Positions 24,261-35,798 of a stretch of DNA of 64,000 nucleotides are shown piece by piece. How positions within the stretch are numbered: the first letter of the stretch is position 1; every line of letters starts with the position of its first letter. The position numbers and the translations under genes were made by a program. Under the pieces are notes generated by a model. That model worked only from the letters and a program-made list of their open reading frames with translations, made no database searches and was not told the DNA's origin. Origin of the DNA: Rhodanobacter denitrificans (GTDB taxonomy: Bacteria; Pseudomonadota; Gammaproteobacteria; Xanthomonadales; Rhodanobacteraceae); NCBI RefSeq assembly GCF_000230695.2, contig NC_020541.1, positions 3,658,001-3,722,000 on the forward strand. Reading direction: 5' to 3'.

Positions 24261-25865
24261 ATGCGCTCGAAAGACCTCTCCTTCCACCACCCGGTGGCGT
24301 TCTGGCTCGGCTGCACCGCGGTGATCGCCGGCGTGCTGGCACACCTGCCGATGCTGGCGATGGCCGCGCCGATGCACTTCCGCCTCGCCGGCATGCCGAT
24401 GGACAACCTGATGCTGGTCGGCATGGCGCTGGTGCCGCTCGGCGTGCTGCTCGCCGGCTATGGCCTGATGCCGCGGCTGCAGCAGATGCGGCGCACGCTG
24501 CACCCCGATCGCGAGCCATTGCCGTTCCACGCCGCCGACCACGTGCCGCTCAACCGCGAACACTGGAAGCTGGTCGGCGTGCTGACCGTCGCGCTGGCGG
24601 TGGACGTGATGAAGCCGGCCACGATCGGTTTCGTGATGCCGGGCCTGTCGGCCGAATACGGCATCAGCGGCGCGACCGCCGGCTGGCTGGCGCTGTCGGC
24701 GCTGACTGGCACCGTGGTCGGCTCGATCGTGTGGGGCCGGCTCGGCGACCTGTTCGGCCGCCGCGCGACGATCCTGCTGTCGGCGCTGATGTTCATGGGC
24801 ACCGCGATCTGCGGCGCGATGCCGGCGTTCGGCTGGAATCTGGTGATGTGCTTCATGATGGGCGCCGCCGCCGGCGGCATGCTGCCGATCACCTTCACCC
24901 TGATGGCCGAGACCATCCCGACCCGCCATCGCGGCTGGCTGCTGGTGGCGCTGGGCGGCGTCGGCAGCTCGGTCGGCTACCTGCTGGCCTCCGGTGCCGC
25001 CGCGCTGTTCGAGCCGGCGTGGAGCTGGCGCGCGCTGTGGTTGCTCAACCTGCCCACCGGCGCGCTGATCATCCTGCTCAACCGCTACATCCCCGAGTCG
25101 CCGCGCTTCCTCGCCCTGGCCGGGCTGGAGGAGCAGGCGCGCGCGGTGCTGCAGCGCTTCTCCGGCGGCGCGGCGGCGGTGGCCGTCGCGTCTGCCGGCG
25201 ACGCCGCCCGCGCGCGGTCGCCGGCGGCCGCGCGCATCGGCCTGCGCCAGTTGCTGCGCGGCCGGCATGCGGCGATCAGCTGGGGTCTGATGGTGTGCGC
25301 GGTGGCTTGGGGCCTGGCCAACTTCGGCTTCCTGCTGTGGCTGCCGGCGAACCTGGTGGCGCTGGGCATCGACGCACAGGCCAGCGCCGCGCTGCTGGCA
25401 CGCTCGGCGATCATCGCCCTGCCCGGCATCGCCCTGGTGGTATGGGCCTACCAACGCTGGAGCAGCATCCGCAGCCTGGTGCTGTTCATCGCGCTGACCG
25501 CGCTGTCGCTGCTGTTCTTCTTCGCCATCGCGCTGGCCGACCTGCGCTCGACGACGCTGACCATCGTCGGCACGGTGGCGTTGCTGCTGAGCATCAGCGG
25601 GGTGATCGCCACGCTGATCCCGTACGCGGCGGAGATCTATCCGGTGCACCTGCGCAGCACCGGCGCAGGGCTGATCGCCGGGGGCTCGAAGTTCGGCGGC
25701 ATCCTCGGCGCACTGGTCGGCGTGGCCGGCCTGTTCGAACACTTCATGCTGTCCGCGCTGATGCTCGCGCTGCCGATGATCGCCGCCGCCTGGCTGCTGG
25801 CGCGCAGCGGCATCGAGACGCGCGGCCATGGGCTGGAAGCGATCCAGCACGCGCTGTCGGAATAG
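24261..25865 (+). CDS. MFS transporter
   Basis: The 534-residue polytopic protein starts MRSKDLSFHHPV. It has an extra N-terminal pair of hydrophobic segments (about 10-85) before the 12-helix MFS core. The loop GRLGDLFGRRATILL (between TM2 and TM3), the motif PTRHRGW and the R-Y-I-P-E-S-P-R-F loop are MFS signatures of the sugar/aromatic acid porters. The substrate cannot be named. It is convergent with aceE and they share the hairpin at 25873-25898. Confidence 0.9.
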   Translation: MRSKDLSFHHPVAFWLGCTAVIAGVLAHLPMLAMAAPMHFRLAGMPMDNLMLVGMALVPLGVLLAGYGLMPRLQQMRRTLHPDREPLPFHAADHVPLNREHWKLVGVLTVALAVDVMKPATIGFVMPGLSAEYGISGATAGWLALSALTGTVVGSIVWGRLGDLFGRRATILLSALMFMGTAICGAMPAFGWNLVMCFMMGAAAGGMLPITFTLMAETIPTRHRGWLLVALGGVGSSVGYLLASGAAALFEPAWSWRALWLLNLPTGALIILLNRYIPESPRFLALAGLEEQARAVLQRFSGGAAAVAVASAGDAARARSPAAARIGLRQLLRGRHAAISWGLMVCAVAWGLANFGFLLWLPANLVALGIDAQASAALLARSAIIALPGIALVVWAYQRWSSIRSLVLFIALTALSLLFFFAIALADLRSTTLTIVGTVALLLSISGVIATLIPYAAEIYPVHLRSTGAGLIAGGSKFGGILGALVGVAGLFEHFMLSALMLALPMIAAAWLLARSGIETRGHGLEAIQHALSE

Positions 25866-25872
25866 CCGCAAA

Positions 25873-25898
25873 GGAAAGCCGCCTCGCGGCGGCTTTCC
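25873..25898. terminator. Bidirectional hairpin between MFS gene and aceE
   Basis: GGAAAGCCGCC / TCGC / GGCGGCTTTCC is an 11-bp perfect stem with a 4-base loop. It sits directly after the MFS stop (25865) and 29 bases before the aceE stop codon (25927, minus). No long T-run follows, but the symmetric arms with A/T at the base suit either direction. Confidence 0.7.
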
Positions 25899-25926
25899 CT
25901 GACCTTGGCGCCGGGCACCCGATCGC

Positions 25927-28641
25927 TCACACCGTCAGCGGGTTCGGCTTGTCCGGGTCGAGCTTGTACTCGCGGATCGCGCGCGCCACGTCCTTGGCGT
26001 TGACCTTGCCTTCCTTCGCCAGCGCGGCCAGCGCGGCATGGGCGATCCAGTAGCGGCTCAGCTCGAAGAACTCGCGCAGGTGCTCGCGGGTGTCCGAGCG
26101 GCCGTAGCCGTCGGCGCCCAGCGCGGTGAAGGAGCGGCCCTCGGGCACGAACGCGCGCACCTGGTCCACCACGCCGCGCACGTACTCGCTGGCGGCGATC
26201 ACCGGGCCGTCGCGGTCGGCCAGGCACTGCGTGACGTGCGGCACGCGCGGCGCCTTGGCTTCCGGGTGCAGGCGGTTCCAGCGCTCGCAGTCGAAGCCGT
26301 CACGCGACAGCTCGCTGAAGCTGGGGCAGGACCACACGTCGGCCTTGACGCCGAAGTCGGCCTCCAGCAGCTCGGCCGCGGCGACGGCCTCGCGCACGGA
26401 ACCACCGGCCGCCATCAGCTGCACGCGCGGCGCACCGTTCTTGCCCTTGCCCTTGGCGGCGCCGGCTCCCGAATCCCGGAACAGGTACATGCCCTTGACG
26501 ATGCCGTCGTAGCAGCCCTCGGGCATGTCCGGGTGGGTGTAGTTCTCGTTGGTGGTGGTGATGTAGTAGAAGACGTCCTGCTGCTCCTCGTACATCTCCT
26601 GCACGCCGCGATGCAGCAGCACCGCCACCTCGTAGGAGAAGGTCGGGTCGTAGGCGCGGCAGTTGGGCACGGTGCCGGCCATCAGCTGCGAGGCGCAGTC
26701 GGAGTGCTGCAGGCCCTCGCCGGGGAAGCTGGCGCCGGCGGTGGCGCCGATCAGGAAGCCGCGCGCGCGCTGGTCGCCGGCGGCCCAGATCAGGTCGCCG
26801 ACGCGGCGGAAGCCGAAGAACGAGTAGTAGATGAAGAACGGCAGCATCGGCTGGTTGGACACCGAGTAGCTGGTGGCCGCGGCGATCCACGCCGACACGC
26901 CGCCGGCCTCGGAGATGCCCTCCTGCAGCACCTGGCCGTCCTGCGCCTCGCGGTAGTACAACAGCTGGTCGGCGTCCTGCGGGCGGTACTTCTGGCCGAA
27001 CGGCGCGTAGATGCCGATCTGGCGGAACATGCCTTCCATGCCGAAGGTGCGCGCCTCGTCGGCCACGATCGGCACCACCCGCGGGCCGAGCTGCTTGTCG
27101 CGCAGCAACAGGTTCATGCCGCGCACCAGCGCCATGGTGTTGGAGATCTCGCGCTCGCCGGTGCCGGTGGTGATCTGCGCGTAGGCGGACAGCTCCGGCG
27201 CCTTGCACGGCACGTCGGTGCGGCGGCGGCGCTGCGGCAGGAAGCCGCCCAGCGCGCGGCGGCGCTCCAGCATGTATTCCACCTCGGCCGAGTTCGCGCC
27301 GGGGTGGTAGTAGGGCACGCTGTCGAGCTTGTCGTCGGCAATCGGGATCTGGAAGCGGTCGCGGAAGTGCCGCACCGCGTCGCCGGTCATCTTCTTCTGC
27401 TGGTGGGTGGGGTTCTCCGCCTCGCCCGAACCGATGCCCATGCCGTAGCCCTTCACCGTCTTGGCCAGGATCACCGTGGGCATGCCCTGGGTGTTCACCG
27501 CCGCGTGGTAGGCGGCGTAGACCTTGTGCGGGTCGTGGCCGCCGCGGTTGAGCCGCCAGATGTCGTCGTCGCTGAGGTTGGCGACCATCTCGCGGGTCTG
27601 CGGGTACTTGCCGAAGAAGTGCTCGCGCGTGTACGCACCGCCGAACGCCTTGCACGCCTGGTACTCGCCGTCGACGGTTTCCATCATCAGCTTGCGCAGG
27701 ATGCCGTCGTTGTCGCGCGCCAGCAGCGGATCCCAGTAGGAACCCCAGATCACCTTGATCGCGTTCCAGCCGGCGCCGCGGAATACGCCTTCGAGTTCCT
27801 GGATGATCTTGCCGTTGCCGCGCACCGGGCCGTCCAGGCGCTGCAGGTTGCAGTTGATCACGAAGATCAGGTTGTCCAGCCCCTCGCGGCCGGCCAACGC
27901 GATGGCGCCGAGCGACTCGGGCTCGTCCACCTCGCCGTCGCCGAGGAAGCACCACACCTTGCGGTCGGACTTGGGCACCAGGCCGCGGTTTTCCAGGTAG
28001 CGGAAGAACTGCGCCTGGTAGATCGCCTGGATCGGGCCCAGCCCCATCGACACCGTGGGCATCTGCCAATAGTCGGGCATCAGCCACGGGTGCGGGTAGG
28101 AGGTCAGCGAGCGGCCATGGCCGACCACGTCGGCGCGGAACAGGTCGAGCTGATCCTCGCTGATGCGGCCTTCGATGAAGGAGCGCGCGTAGATGCCGGG
28201 GCTGATGTGGCCCTGGTAGCCGATCAGGTCGCCGGGATGCTCGGCGCCGGGTGCGCGCCAGAAATGGTTGAAGCCCACGTCGTACAGCGTGGCCGAGGAG
28301 GCGAAGCTGGCGATGTGGCCGCCCAGCGAGCCGGGCTTGCGGTTGGTGCGCACCACCATCGCCATCGCGTTCCAGCGGATCAGCGAGCGGATGCGCCATT
28401 CCATGGCCGCGTCGCCCGGGCTCTTCGCCTCGTTCGCCGGCGCGATGGTGTTGACGTAAGCGGTGGTCGGGTCGAACGGCAGGTGGCCACCCGAACGGCG
28501 GGTGGTGTCGACCATCTTCTCCAGCAGGAAATGCGCACGCTCGGTGCCGTCGTGATGGATCACCGCGTCGAGCGAGTCGATCCACTCGCGGGTTTCGGTG
28601 GGGTCGATGTCCTGGTTGAGGATATCGTCGAGCTGATCCAT
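25927..28641 (-). CDS. aceE: Pyruvate dehydrogenase E1 component, homodimeric type
   Basis: The 904-residue product is of the AceE (single-chain E1) type with length close to E. coli AceE (887). The thiamine diphosphate motif GDGEVDEPES... NCNLQRLDGPVRGN is present (about 240-280), as are the N-terminal E2-binding region and a conserved GEGLQHSD segment. I start at MDQLDDIL (28641). It decarboxylates pyruvate and loads the acetyl group on E2. aceF is not adjacent; it is 25 kb away at the left edge, same strand. The aceE promoter region is 28642-28819. Confidence 0.97.
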   Translation of the reverse strand: MDQLDDILNQDIDPTETREWIDSLDAVIHHDGTERAHFLLEKMVDTTRRSGGHLPFDPTTAYVNTIAPANEAKSPGDAAMEWRIRSLIRWNAMAMVVRTNRKPGSLGGHIASFASSATLYDVGFNHFWRAPGAEHPGDLIGYQGHISPGIYARSFIEGRISEDQLDLFRADVVGHGRSLTSYPHPWLMPDYWQMPTVSMGLGPIQAIYQAQFFRYLENRGLVPKSDRKVWCFLGDGEVDEPESLGAIALAGREGLDNLIFVINCNLQRLDGPVRGNGKIIQELEGVFRGAGWNAIKVIWGSYWDPLLARDNDGILRKLMMETVDGEYQACKAFGGAYTREHFFGKYPQTREMVANLSDDDIWRLNRGGHDPHKVYAAYHAAVNTQGMPTVILAKTVKGYGMGIGSGEAENPTHQQKKMTGDAVRHFRDRFQIPIADDKLDSVPYYHPGANSAEVEYMLERRRALGGFLPQRRRRTDVPCKAPELSAYAQITTGTGEREISNTMALVRGMNLLLRDKQLGPRVVPIVADEARTFGMEGMFRQIGIYAPFGQKYRPQDADQLLYYREAQDGQVLQEGISEAGGVSAWIAAATSYSVSNQPMLPFFIYYSFFGFRRVGDLIWAAGDQRARGFLIGATAGASFPGEGLQHSDCASQLMAGTVPNCRAYDPTFSYEVAVLLHRGVQEMYEEQQDVFYYITTTNENYTHPDMPEGCYDGIVKGMYLFRDSGAGAAKGKGKNGAPRVQLMAAGGSVREAVAAAELLEADFGVKADVWSCPSFSELSRDGFDCERWNRLHPEAKAPRVPHVTQCLADRDGPVIAASEYVRGVVDQVRAFVPEGRSFTALGADGYGRSDTREHLREFFELSRYWIAHAALAALAKEGKVNAKDVARAIREYKLDPDKPNPLTV

Positions 28642-28819
28642 GAAGATTCTCCGCGGCACCGTTGCAGCGCCCATGCTTGAAGGGGGACATCCCGCCGCCG
28701 GGGACCTCGGCGGAATCGACGTCCAAGTCTAGCGGCTGGACCCGGGAGCCGCCAATTCGGCGTCCATGCGCTGACGGATGGCGATCGCGACCACGCCGGG
28801 CCGACCCGCGCCGGCCGGC

Positions 28820-31111
<2,292 letters not shown>

Positions 31112-31210
31112 GAGGTGCATTTGGTCGATGAAGGGAAGTCGCCGGCCGCGGCGGACGACTTTTCGTGATGTTAGCACCGGGGCGGCCTGCGCCGGCCCGG
31201 AACGGCGGTC

Positions 31211-32494
31211 CTAGACGCTCGCCAGCAGCTCGTCGCCATGCACCCGGTTCAGCTGGATGCCGTTGATGAAGACCGAGAACGCCAGCTTGCCGGCCAGCCC
31301 GTGCACGTGCTGCATCCACGGCGGCAGCCAGCGCGGCGGCAGGATCGCGCCGGATTCGAAGTGCGGCTGCAGCGCAATCACGTCGTGCAGGGTCAGCTTG
31401 CCGGCGAACAGGTGGCGCAGCAGGTCCATCCGCCGCTGTTTCAACGCCAGGCGGAAGAACGTGTGCACGGTGAGCAGGCCGGACAGGTAGACGTTGTCCT
31501 TGGCGAACGCCGCGCCGCCGCCCAGCGGCACGCCGCGGAACACGCGCTGGGCCGAATGGAAGCTGTCCGCCGCGCTCTGGCCGCAGGCGCTGAAATATTT
31601 GTAGACCTCGACGAAGTCGGCGCCGCCCAGCGCCATGTCGATCGCCAGGATGCGCAGGCTGATGCGCTTGAGCCGGGTGATGTCGATCGCGCCGGACATC
31701 AGCTCGGCGAACACGGCCAGCCCTTCCTGGGTGGCGGTGACCCGCGGCGAGGTGCGCGCCAGCGAGGCCAGCAGCGGTTGCCGGCGGCCGTTCAACGCGG
31801 TCAGCGAATGCACGAACGCCTCGTGCGCCAGCAGCTGGTGGCGGTCGTAGGCGCTGAAGCTGGCGCCGCCGCGCAGGCGGATGCGGGTGGCGCCGGCGGC
31901 CGCCTTGGCGGTCAGCTCGGGGTCGACCTCGACGTTGATCGTGCCGGCACCGAAGAACTCGTCCAGGGTGGCGGCCAGGTCGCCGCGCAGCACGTCGGCC
32001 GGCACGTTCACGCAACTGTCGTCGGCCAGCAGGTCCGCGCCCAGCTCGTCGGACAGCTCGACGAAGTAGCGCGCCGCGTCCAGGTTGCTGCGCTGGCTGC
32101 CGGGGATGACGTCGTCCGGCCGTCCATACAGCGCGATCGACGGCGCAGTGACGCCGGCCGTGCCGACCGACTCCAGCATCTCGGCGGCAATCCGCCAGGA
32201 TTCGGCAGTGCGGCGCAGGTAATCGCCCAGCGGGTCGACCTGCGCGCCCTCGGCCGCGGCCAGCTCGATCGCCGCCAGCTCGGCGCGCGCCGCGGACAGG
32301 TCCGGCCGCGCGTAGCTCACCTGCGGCAGGGCGAAGCGGCCGCTGGCGTAGTCCGCGATCATGCGGTCCTCCAGCGACGCCGGCCACGCCACCGTGGGCA
32401 GGATGCGGATGCCGCGCACCGCCGCCAGCAGGCGCTGGTCGAGCGCGGCGTAACGCCGCAGCTCGGGTGCGACGGTGCCGTCCGCCGCGCTCAT
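31211..32494 (-). CDS. DUF1704 (QEGLA-motif, MATCAP-like) putative metalloprotease
   Basis: The 427-residue protein carries an H-E-A-F-V-H motif (H224, E225, H229) followed by T-Q-E-G-L-A-V-F (E257), the landmarks of the DUF1704/QEGLA family, sometimes called flavohemoglobin-expression-modulating protein. The eukaryotic member MATCAP uses the same HExxxH and E residues for zinc-dependent peptide cleavage. This bacterial member therefore has the predicted catalytic residues, but its substrate is unknown. It has no signal peptide and sits on the minus strand, 99 bases upstream of maeB, possibly co-transcribed with it. Confidence 0.85.
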   Translation of the reverse strand: MSAADGTVAPELRRYAALDQRLLAAVRGIRILPTVAWPASLEDRMIADYASGRFALPQVSYARPDLSAARAELAAIELAAAEGAQVDPLGDYLRRTAESWRIAAEMLESVGTAGVTAPSIALYGRPDDVIPGSQRSNLDAARYFVELSDELGADLLADDSCVNVPADVLRGDLAATLDEFFGAGTINVEVDPELTAKAAAGATRIRLRGGASFSAYDRHQLLAHEAFVHSLTALNGRRQPLLASLARTSPRVTATQEGLAVFAELMSGAIDITRLKRISLRILAIDMALGGADFVEVYKYFSACGQSAADSFHSAQRVFRGVPLGGGAAFAKDNVYLSGLLTVHTFFRLALKQRRMDLLRHLFAGKLTLHDVIALQPHFESGAILPPRWLPPWMQHVHGLAGKLAFSVFINGIQLNRVHGDELLASV

Positions 32495-32637
32495 CGCGCG
32501 GCTCCATGCGACGCGCCGGAACGACCGCGCGACCCGGAACCTGACGACGACAACCGGCGCATGCCTGCCCTCCGCTGCAACGATGCCGCGATACTAGATG
32601 CTTTGGCGCGCGGCGTCCGCACGCGGGAGCGCCGCTC

Positions 32638-33693
32638 TTACTCCCGCTCGCGCTGCCCGCGATGGCCGTGCGGACGTTCGATCGGCCGGCCGCCGCGCTG
32701 GCGACGCAGGCGCGCCTCCAGGGTGGCCGCCTGCTCCTCGCGCTCGTCGTGCAGCTTGAGGAAATTGCGCCAGCGCCCGGGCGTCAACTCACCGCTGGCC
32801 AGCGCGGCCTGCACTGCGCAGCCCGGCTCGCTGCCGTGGCCGCAGTCGGCAAAGCGGCATTGCCCGGCCAGCGCCTCGATGTCGGCGAACAGGTCGAGGT
32901 TTTCCTCGCCGGTCAGCTTCAGCTCGCGCATCCCGGGCGTGTCGATCAGGCAGCCGCCTGAGGGCAGTTGCAGCAGGGCGCGGTGGGTGGTGGTGTGGCG
33001 GCCGCGGCTGTCGTGGCTGCGCACCGCGGCGGTGGCCATGCGCGCCGTGCCGAGCAGGGTGTTGGTGAGGGTCGACTTGCCGGCGCCGGAGGAACCCACC
33101 AGCACCGCGCTGTCGCCCGGCTGCAGGTACGCGGCCAGTTGCGCCACGCTGGCCGGGTCCTTGCTGTTCAGCGCATGCACCGGCGTGCCGGCGGGCAGCC
33201 GTGCGCGCAACGCGTCGATCTGCGCGGCGGCGTCCTCGCGCGTATCCAGCTTGCTCAGCAGCACCACCGGCTGCGCGCCGGAGCCCTCGGTCAGCGACAG
33301 GTAGCGCTCGATCCGCGCCGGGTTGAAGTCGCCGTCCAGTCCGGTCAGCACCAGCACGTAGTCGATGTTGGTGGCAATCAGCTGCCGTTCGTAGCGTTCG
33401 CCGGCCGCCGCGCGCGATAGCACGGTGCGCCGCGCCAGCACCTTGACGATGTGCGGCGGCCGACCGGGCGCAAGCTCGACGAAATCGCCGACCACCGGCC
33501 GCGCCGCCGGGTCGAGGCCACGCTTGAGGAAGTGCCCGTCCGGCTGCGCACTGAACAGGGTCTCGCCGTCATGCAGCTCGTAGCCGGCGCGATGCTGGGC
33601 CACCACCCGCGCCAGTCGCAGGCCGGCGCCGGGCAGCGCATCGCCGCGCCAGCCGATCCGGCGCAGGCGTTCGATCGGTTCGGGTTCGCTCAT
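32638..33693 (-). CDS. rsgA: Ribosome small subunit-dependent GTPase RsgA
   Basis: The 351-residue protein shows the circular permutation of RsgA. An OB-like N-terminal domain (1-105) is followed by TNIDYVLVL and LSKLD (G4 before G1), then GSSGAGKST (G1), a TTTHR segment, DTPGM (G3), and a C-terminal zinc knuckle C-x4-C-x-H-x5-C (CRFADCGHGSEPGC). It helps late 30S ribosome assembly. I begin at MSEPEPIERL (33693) with an upstream GGTTCG/GAGGG region. A basic tail ends the protein. Confidence 0.97.
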   Translation of the reverse strand: MSEPEPIERLRRIGWRGDALPGAGLRLARVVAQHRAGYELHDGETLFSAQPDGHFLKRGLDPAARPVVGDFVELAPGRPPHIVKVLARRTVLSRAAAGERYERQLIATNIDYVLVLTGLDGDFNPARIERYLSLTEGSGAQPVVLLSKLDTREDAAAQIDALRARLPAGTPVHALNSKDPASVAQLAAYLQPGDSAVLVGSSGAGKSTLTNTLLGTARMATAAVRSHDSRGRHTTTHRALLQLPSGGCLIDTPGMRELKLTGEENLDLFADIEALAGQCRFADCGHGSEPGCAVQAALASGELTPGRWRNFLKLHDEREEQAATLEARLRRQRGGRPIERPHGHRGQRERE

Positions 33694-33841
33694 CGGGAGG
33701 GTCGGTCGGCACGGTCCGCCGATTATGCCTTGCCTGAAGATTGCCCGACGATGAACCGGGAACCGGCCCAAACGGCGCTCGCGCTGCACTGCACCACGCT
33801 GCTAGCATCAAGCTGCCTGTCGACACCGACCTCCCATCCTC

Positions 33842-35107
33842 ATGCAAAGGACACCAGCGTTGGCCCCGATCACACCCAGCGCGCACCTGGCGGACGTGCG
33901 CTACGAAATCCGTGGCGCGCTGACCCGGCGCGCACGCGAGCTGGAGGCTGCCGGCCTCGACATCATCAAGCTCAACATCGGCAACCCCGGCCGCTATGGC
34001 TTCGCCACGCCCGCGCATCTGCGCGAGGCCATCGCCGGCCACCTGCACGACAGCGAGGCCTACGGCCACGAACAAGGCCTGGAGCCGGCCCGCGAGGCGA
34101 TCGCCGCGCAGCAGCGTGCACGCGGCGCCCAGGGCGTCGAGCCCGAACGCATCTTCATCGGCAACGGCGTCAGCGAACTGATCGACCTCTCCCTGCGCGC
34201 GCTGCTGCAGGACGGCGACGAGGTGTTGCTACCCAGCCCCGATTACCCGCTGTGGAGCGCCGCCACCATCCTCAACGGCGGCCAGCCACGCTACTACCGC
34301 TGTCTCGCCCGCGACGGCCACCTGCCCGATCCGGACGAGATCGAGGCGCTGATCACCCCGCGCACCCGCGCGCTGGTGCTGATCAATCCGAACAACCCGA
34401 CCGGCGCGGTCTATCCGCGCGCGCTGCTGCAACGGCTGGTGACGATCGCGGCGCGGCACCGCCTGCTGCTGCTGTCCGACGAGATCTACGACGAGATCCT
34501 GTACGACGACGCCGTATTCCAGCCGCTGGCTGCGGTGGCCGGCGAGGTGCCCTGCCTCAGCTTCGGCGGCCTGTCCAAGGTGCATCGCGCCTGCGGCTAC
34601 CGGGTCGGCTGGATGAGCCTGTCCGGCGACTCCGCGGGCAGCGCGTCCTATCGCGATGCGCTGCAGTTGCTGGCCGCGCTGCGCCTGTGCGCGAACGTCA
34701 CCGCGCAATGGGCGGTGCTGCCGGCGCTGCAGGACGCGCCGACGATCGGCGCGCTGACCACGCCCGGCGGGCGCCTGCACGAGGCTCGCCGGATCGTGCT
34801 GGAAGGCGTCGCCGCCAGCGACTACCTGGAACTGGTGGCCCCGGACGGTGCGCTGTACGCGTTCCCGCAGGTGCGCGCCGACCGCCTCGCCAGCTTCGAC
34901 GACGAGGCCTTCGCGCTGCGCCTGCTGGAGGAGGAATCGGTGCTGGTGGTGCCCGGCAGCAGCTTCAACGTGCCGGGCAGCCGTCACTTCCGGCTGACCC
35001 TGCTGCCGCCGCCGGCGCAGTTGCGCGAGGTGTTCGTGCGCATCGAGCGGGTGCTCTCGCGGATGGCGCACGAGCAGTCGCCCAGCCCCGCCGTCGCGAT
35101 GGCCTGA
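33842..35107 (+). CDS. PLP-dependent aminotransferase, AlaA-like
   Basis: The 421-residue protein is a fold-type I class I/II aminotransferase. It has LNIGNPGRYGF near the start, YGHEQGLEPAR, the NPNNPTGAVYP box (about 185-195), DEIYDEILYD (Asp/Tyr that hold PLP) and the PLP Lys in SKVHRACGYRVGW (Lys246). Similarity is closest to AlaA-type glutamate-pyruvate aminotransferases, but the substrate is not proven. The SGNH hydrolase gene starts 4 bases after its stop, so translation may be coupled. Confidence 0.9.
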   Translation: MQRTPALAPITPSAHLADVRYEIRGALTRRARELEAAGLDIIKLNIGNPGRYGFATPAHLREAIAGHLHDSEAYGHEQGLEPAREAIAAQQRARGAQGVEPERIFIGNGVSELIDLSLRALLQDGDEVLLPSPDYPLWSAATILNGGQPRYYRCLARDGHLPDPDEIEALITPRTRALVLINPNNPTGAVYPRALLQRLVTIAARHRLLLLSDEIYDEILYDDAVFQPLAAVAGEVPCLSFGGLSKVHRACGYRVGWMSLSGDSAGSASYRDALQLLAALRLCANVTAQWAVLPALQDAPTIGALTTPGGRLHEARRIVLEGVAASDYLELVAPDGALYAFPQVRADRLASFDDEAFALRLLEEESVLVVPGSSFNVPGSRHFRLTLLPPPAQLREVFVRIERVLSRMAHEQSPSPAVAMA

Positions 35108-35111
35108 TCGC

Positions 35112-35711
35112 ATGCCGACCTGGCTCGCCCTCGGCGACTCCTACACCATCGGCGAGGCGGTGGCCGCGCACGAGCGCTGGCCGGCCGTGCTGGCGCAGCG
35201 CCTGCGCCAGGCCGGCGTGCCGCTCGACGCGCCGCAGCTCGTCGCCGTCACCGGCTGGACCACCGACGAGCTGGTGCAGGGCATGGACGCCGCCACGCTG
35301 GCACCGCGCTACGAGTTGGTGACGCTGCAGATCGGCGTGAACAACCAGTACCGCGGGCGCCCGGCCGAGGATTACCGCGGCGAGTTCGCCGGCCTGCTGG
35401 CGCGCGCGATCGCGCTGGCCGGCGGGCGCGCCGCACGCGTGGTGGTGGCGTCGATCCCCGACTGGGGCGTCACCCGCTTCGCCGCCGAGCAGGGCCGCGA
35501 CCGCGCGCGCATCGCCGAGGAACTGGACGCCTACAACGCGATCGCCGGCGACACCTGCCGGCGCGCCGGGGTGCGGTTCGTCGACGTCACCGCCATCTCG
35601 CGCCGGCACCCCGAACTGCTCGCCGACGACGGCCTGCACCCTTCCGCCGCGCAGTACGCGCTGTGGGCGGCGGCGATCGAGCCGGCGGCGCGCGCGGCAC
35701 TTCGTTCCTAG
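35112..35711 (+). CDS. SGNH/GDSL hydrolase family esterase
   Basis: The 199-residue protein has block I LGDSYTIGE (catalytic Ser in GDS), block II-like LVTLQIGVNNQYRG (oxyanion Gly and Asn), and a C-terminal DGLHPSAAQYALW with the Asp-x-x-His pair. There is no signal peptide, so it should be cytoplasmic. The substrate is an ester of unknown type. It is coupled with the aminotransferase gene by a 4-base spacer. Confidence 0.9.
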   Translation: MPTWLALGDSYTIGEAVAAHERWPAVLAQRLRQAGVPLDAPQLVAVTGWTTDELVQGMDAATLAPRYELVTLQIGVNNQYRGRPAEDYRGEFAGLLARAIALAGGRAARVVVASIPDWGVTRFAAEQGRDRARIAEELDAYNAIAGDTCRRAGVRFVDVTAISRRHPELLADDGLHPSAAQYALWAAAIEPAARAALRS

Positions 35712-35798
35712 TCGCAACGGCGCTGCAACCTTTTAGCCATCGCACGGTGACGTGGCGATCGCACACTGGCGCCCCGGGCCACCACCGGGGACCGTGCC

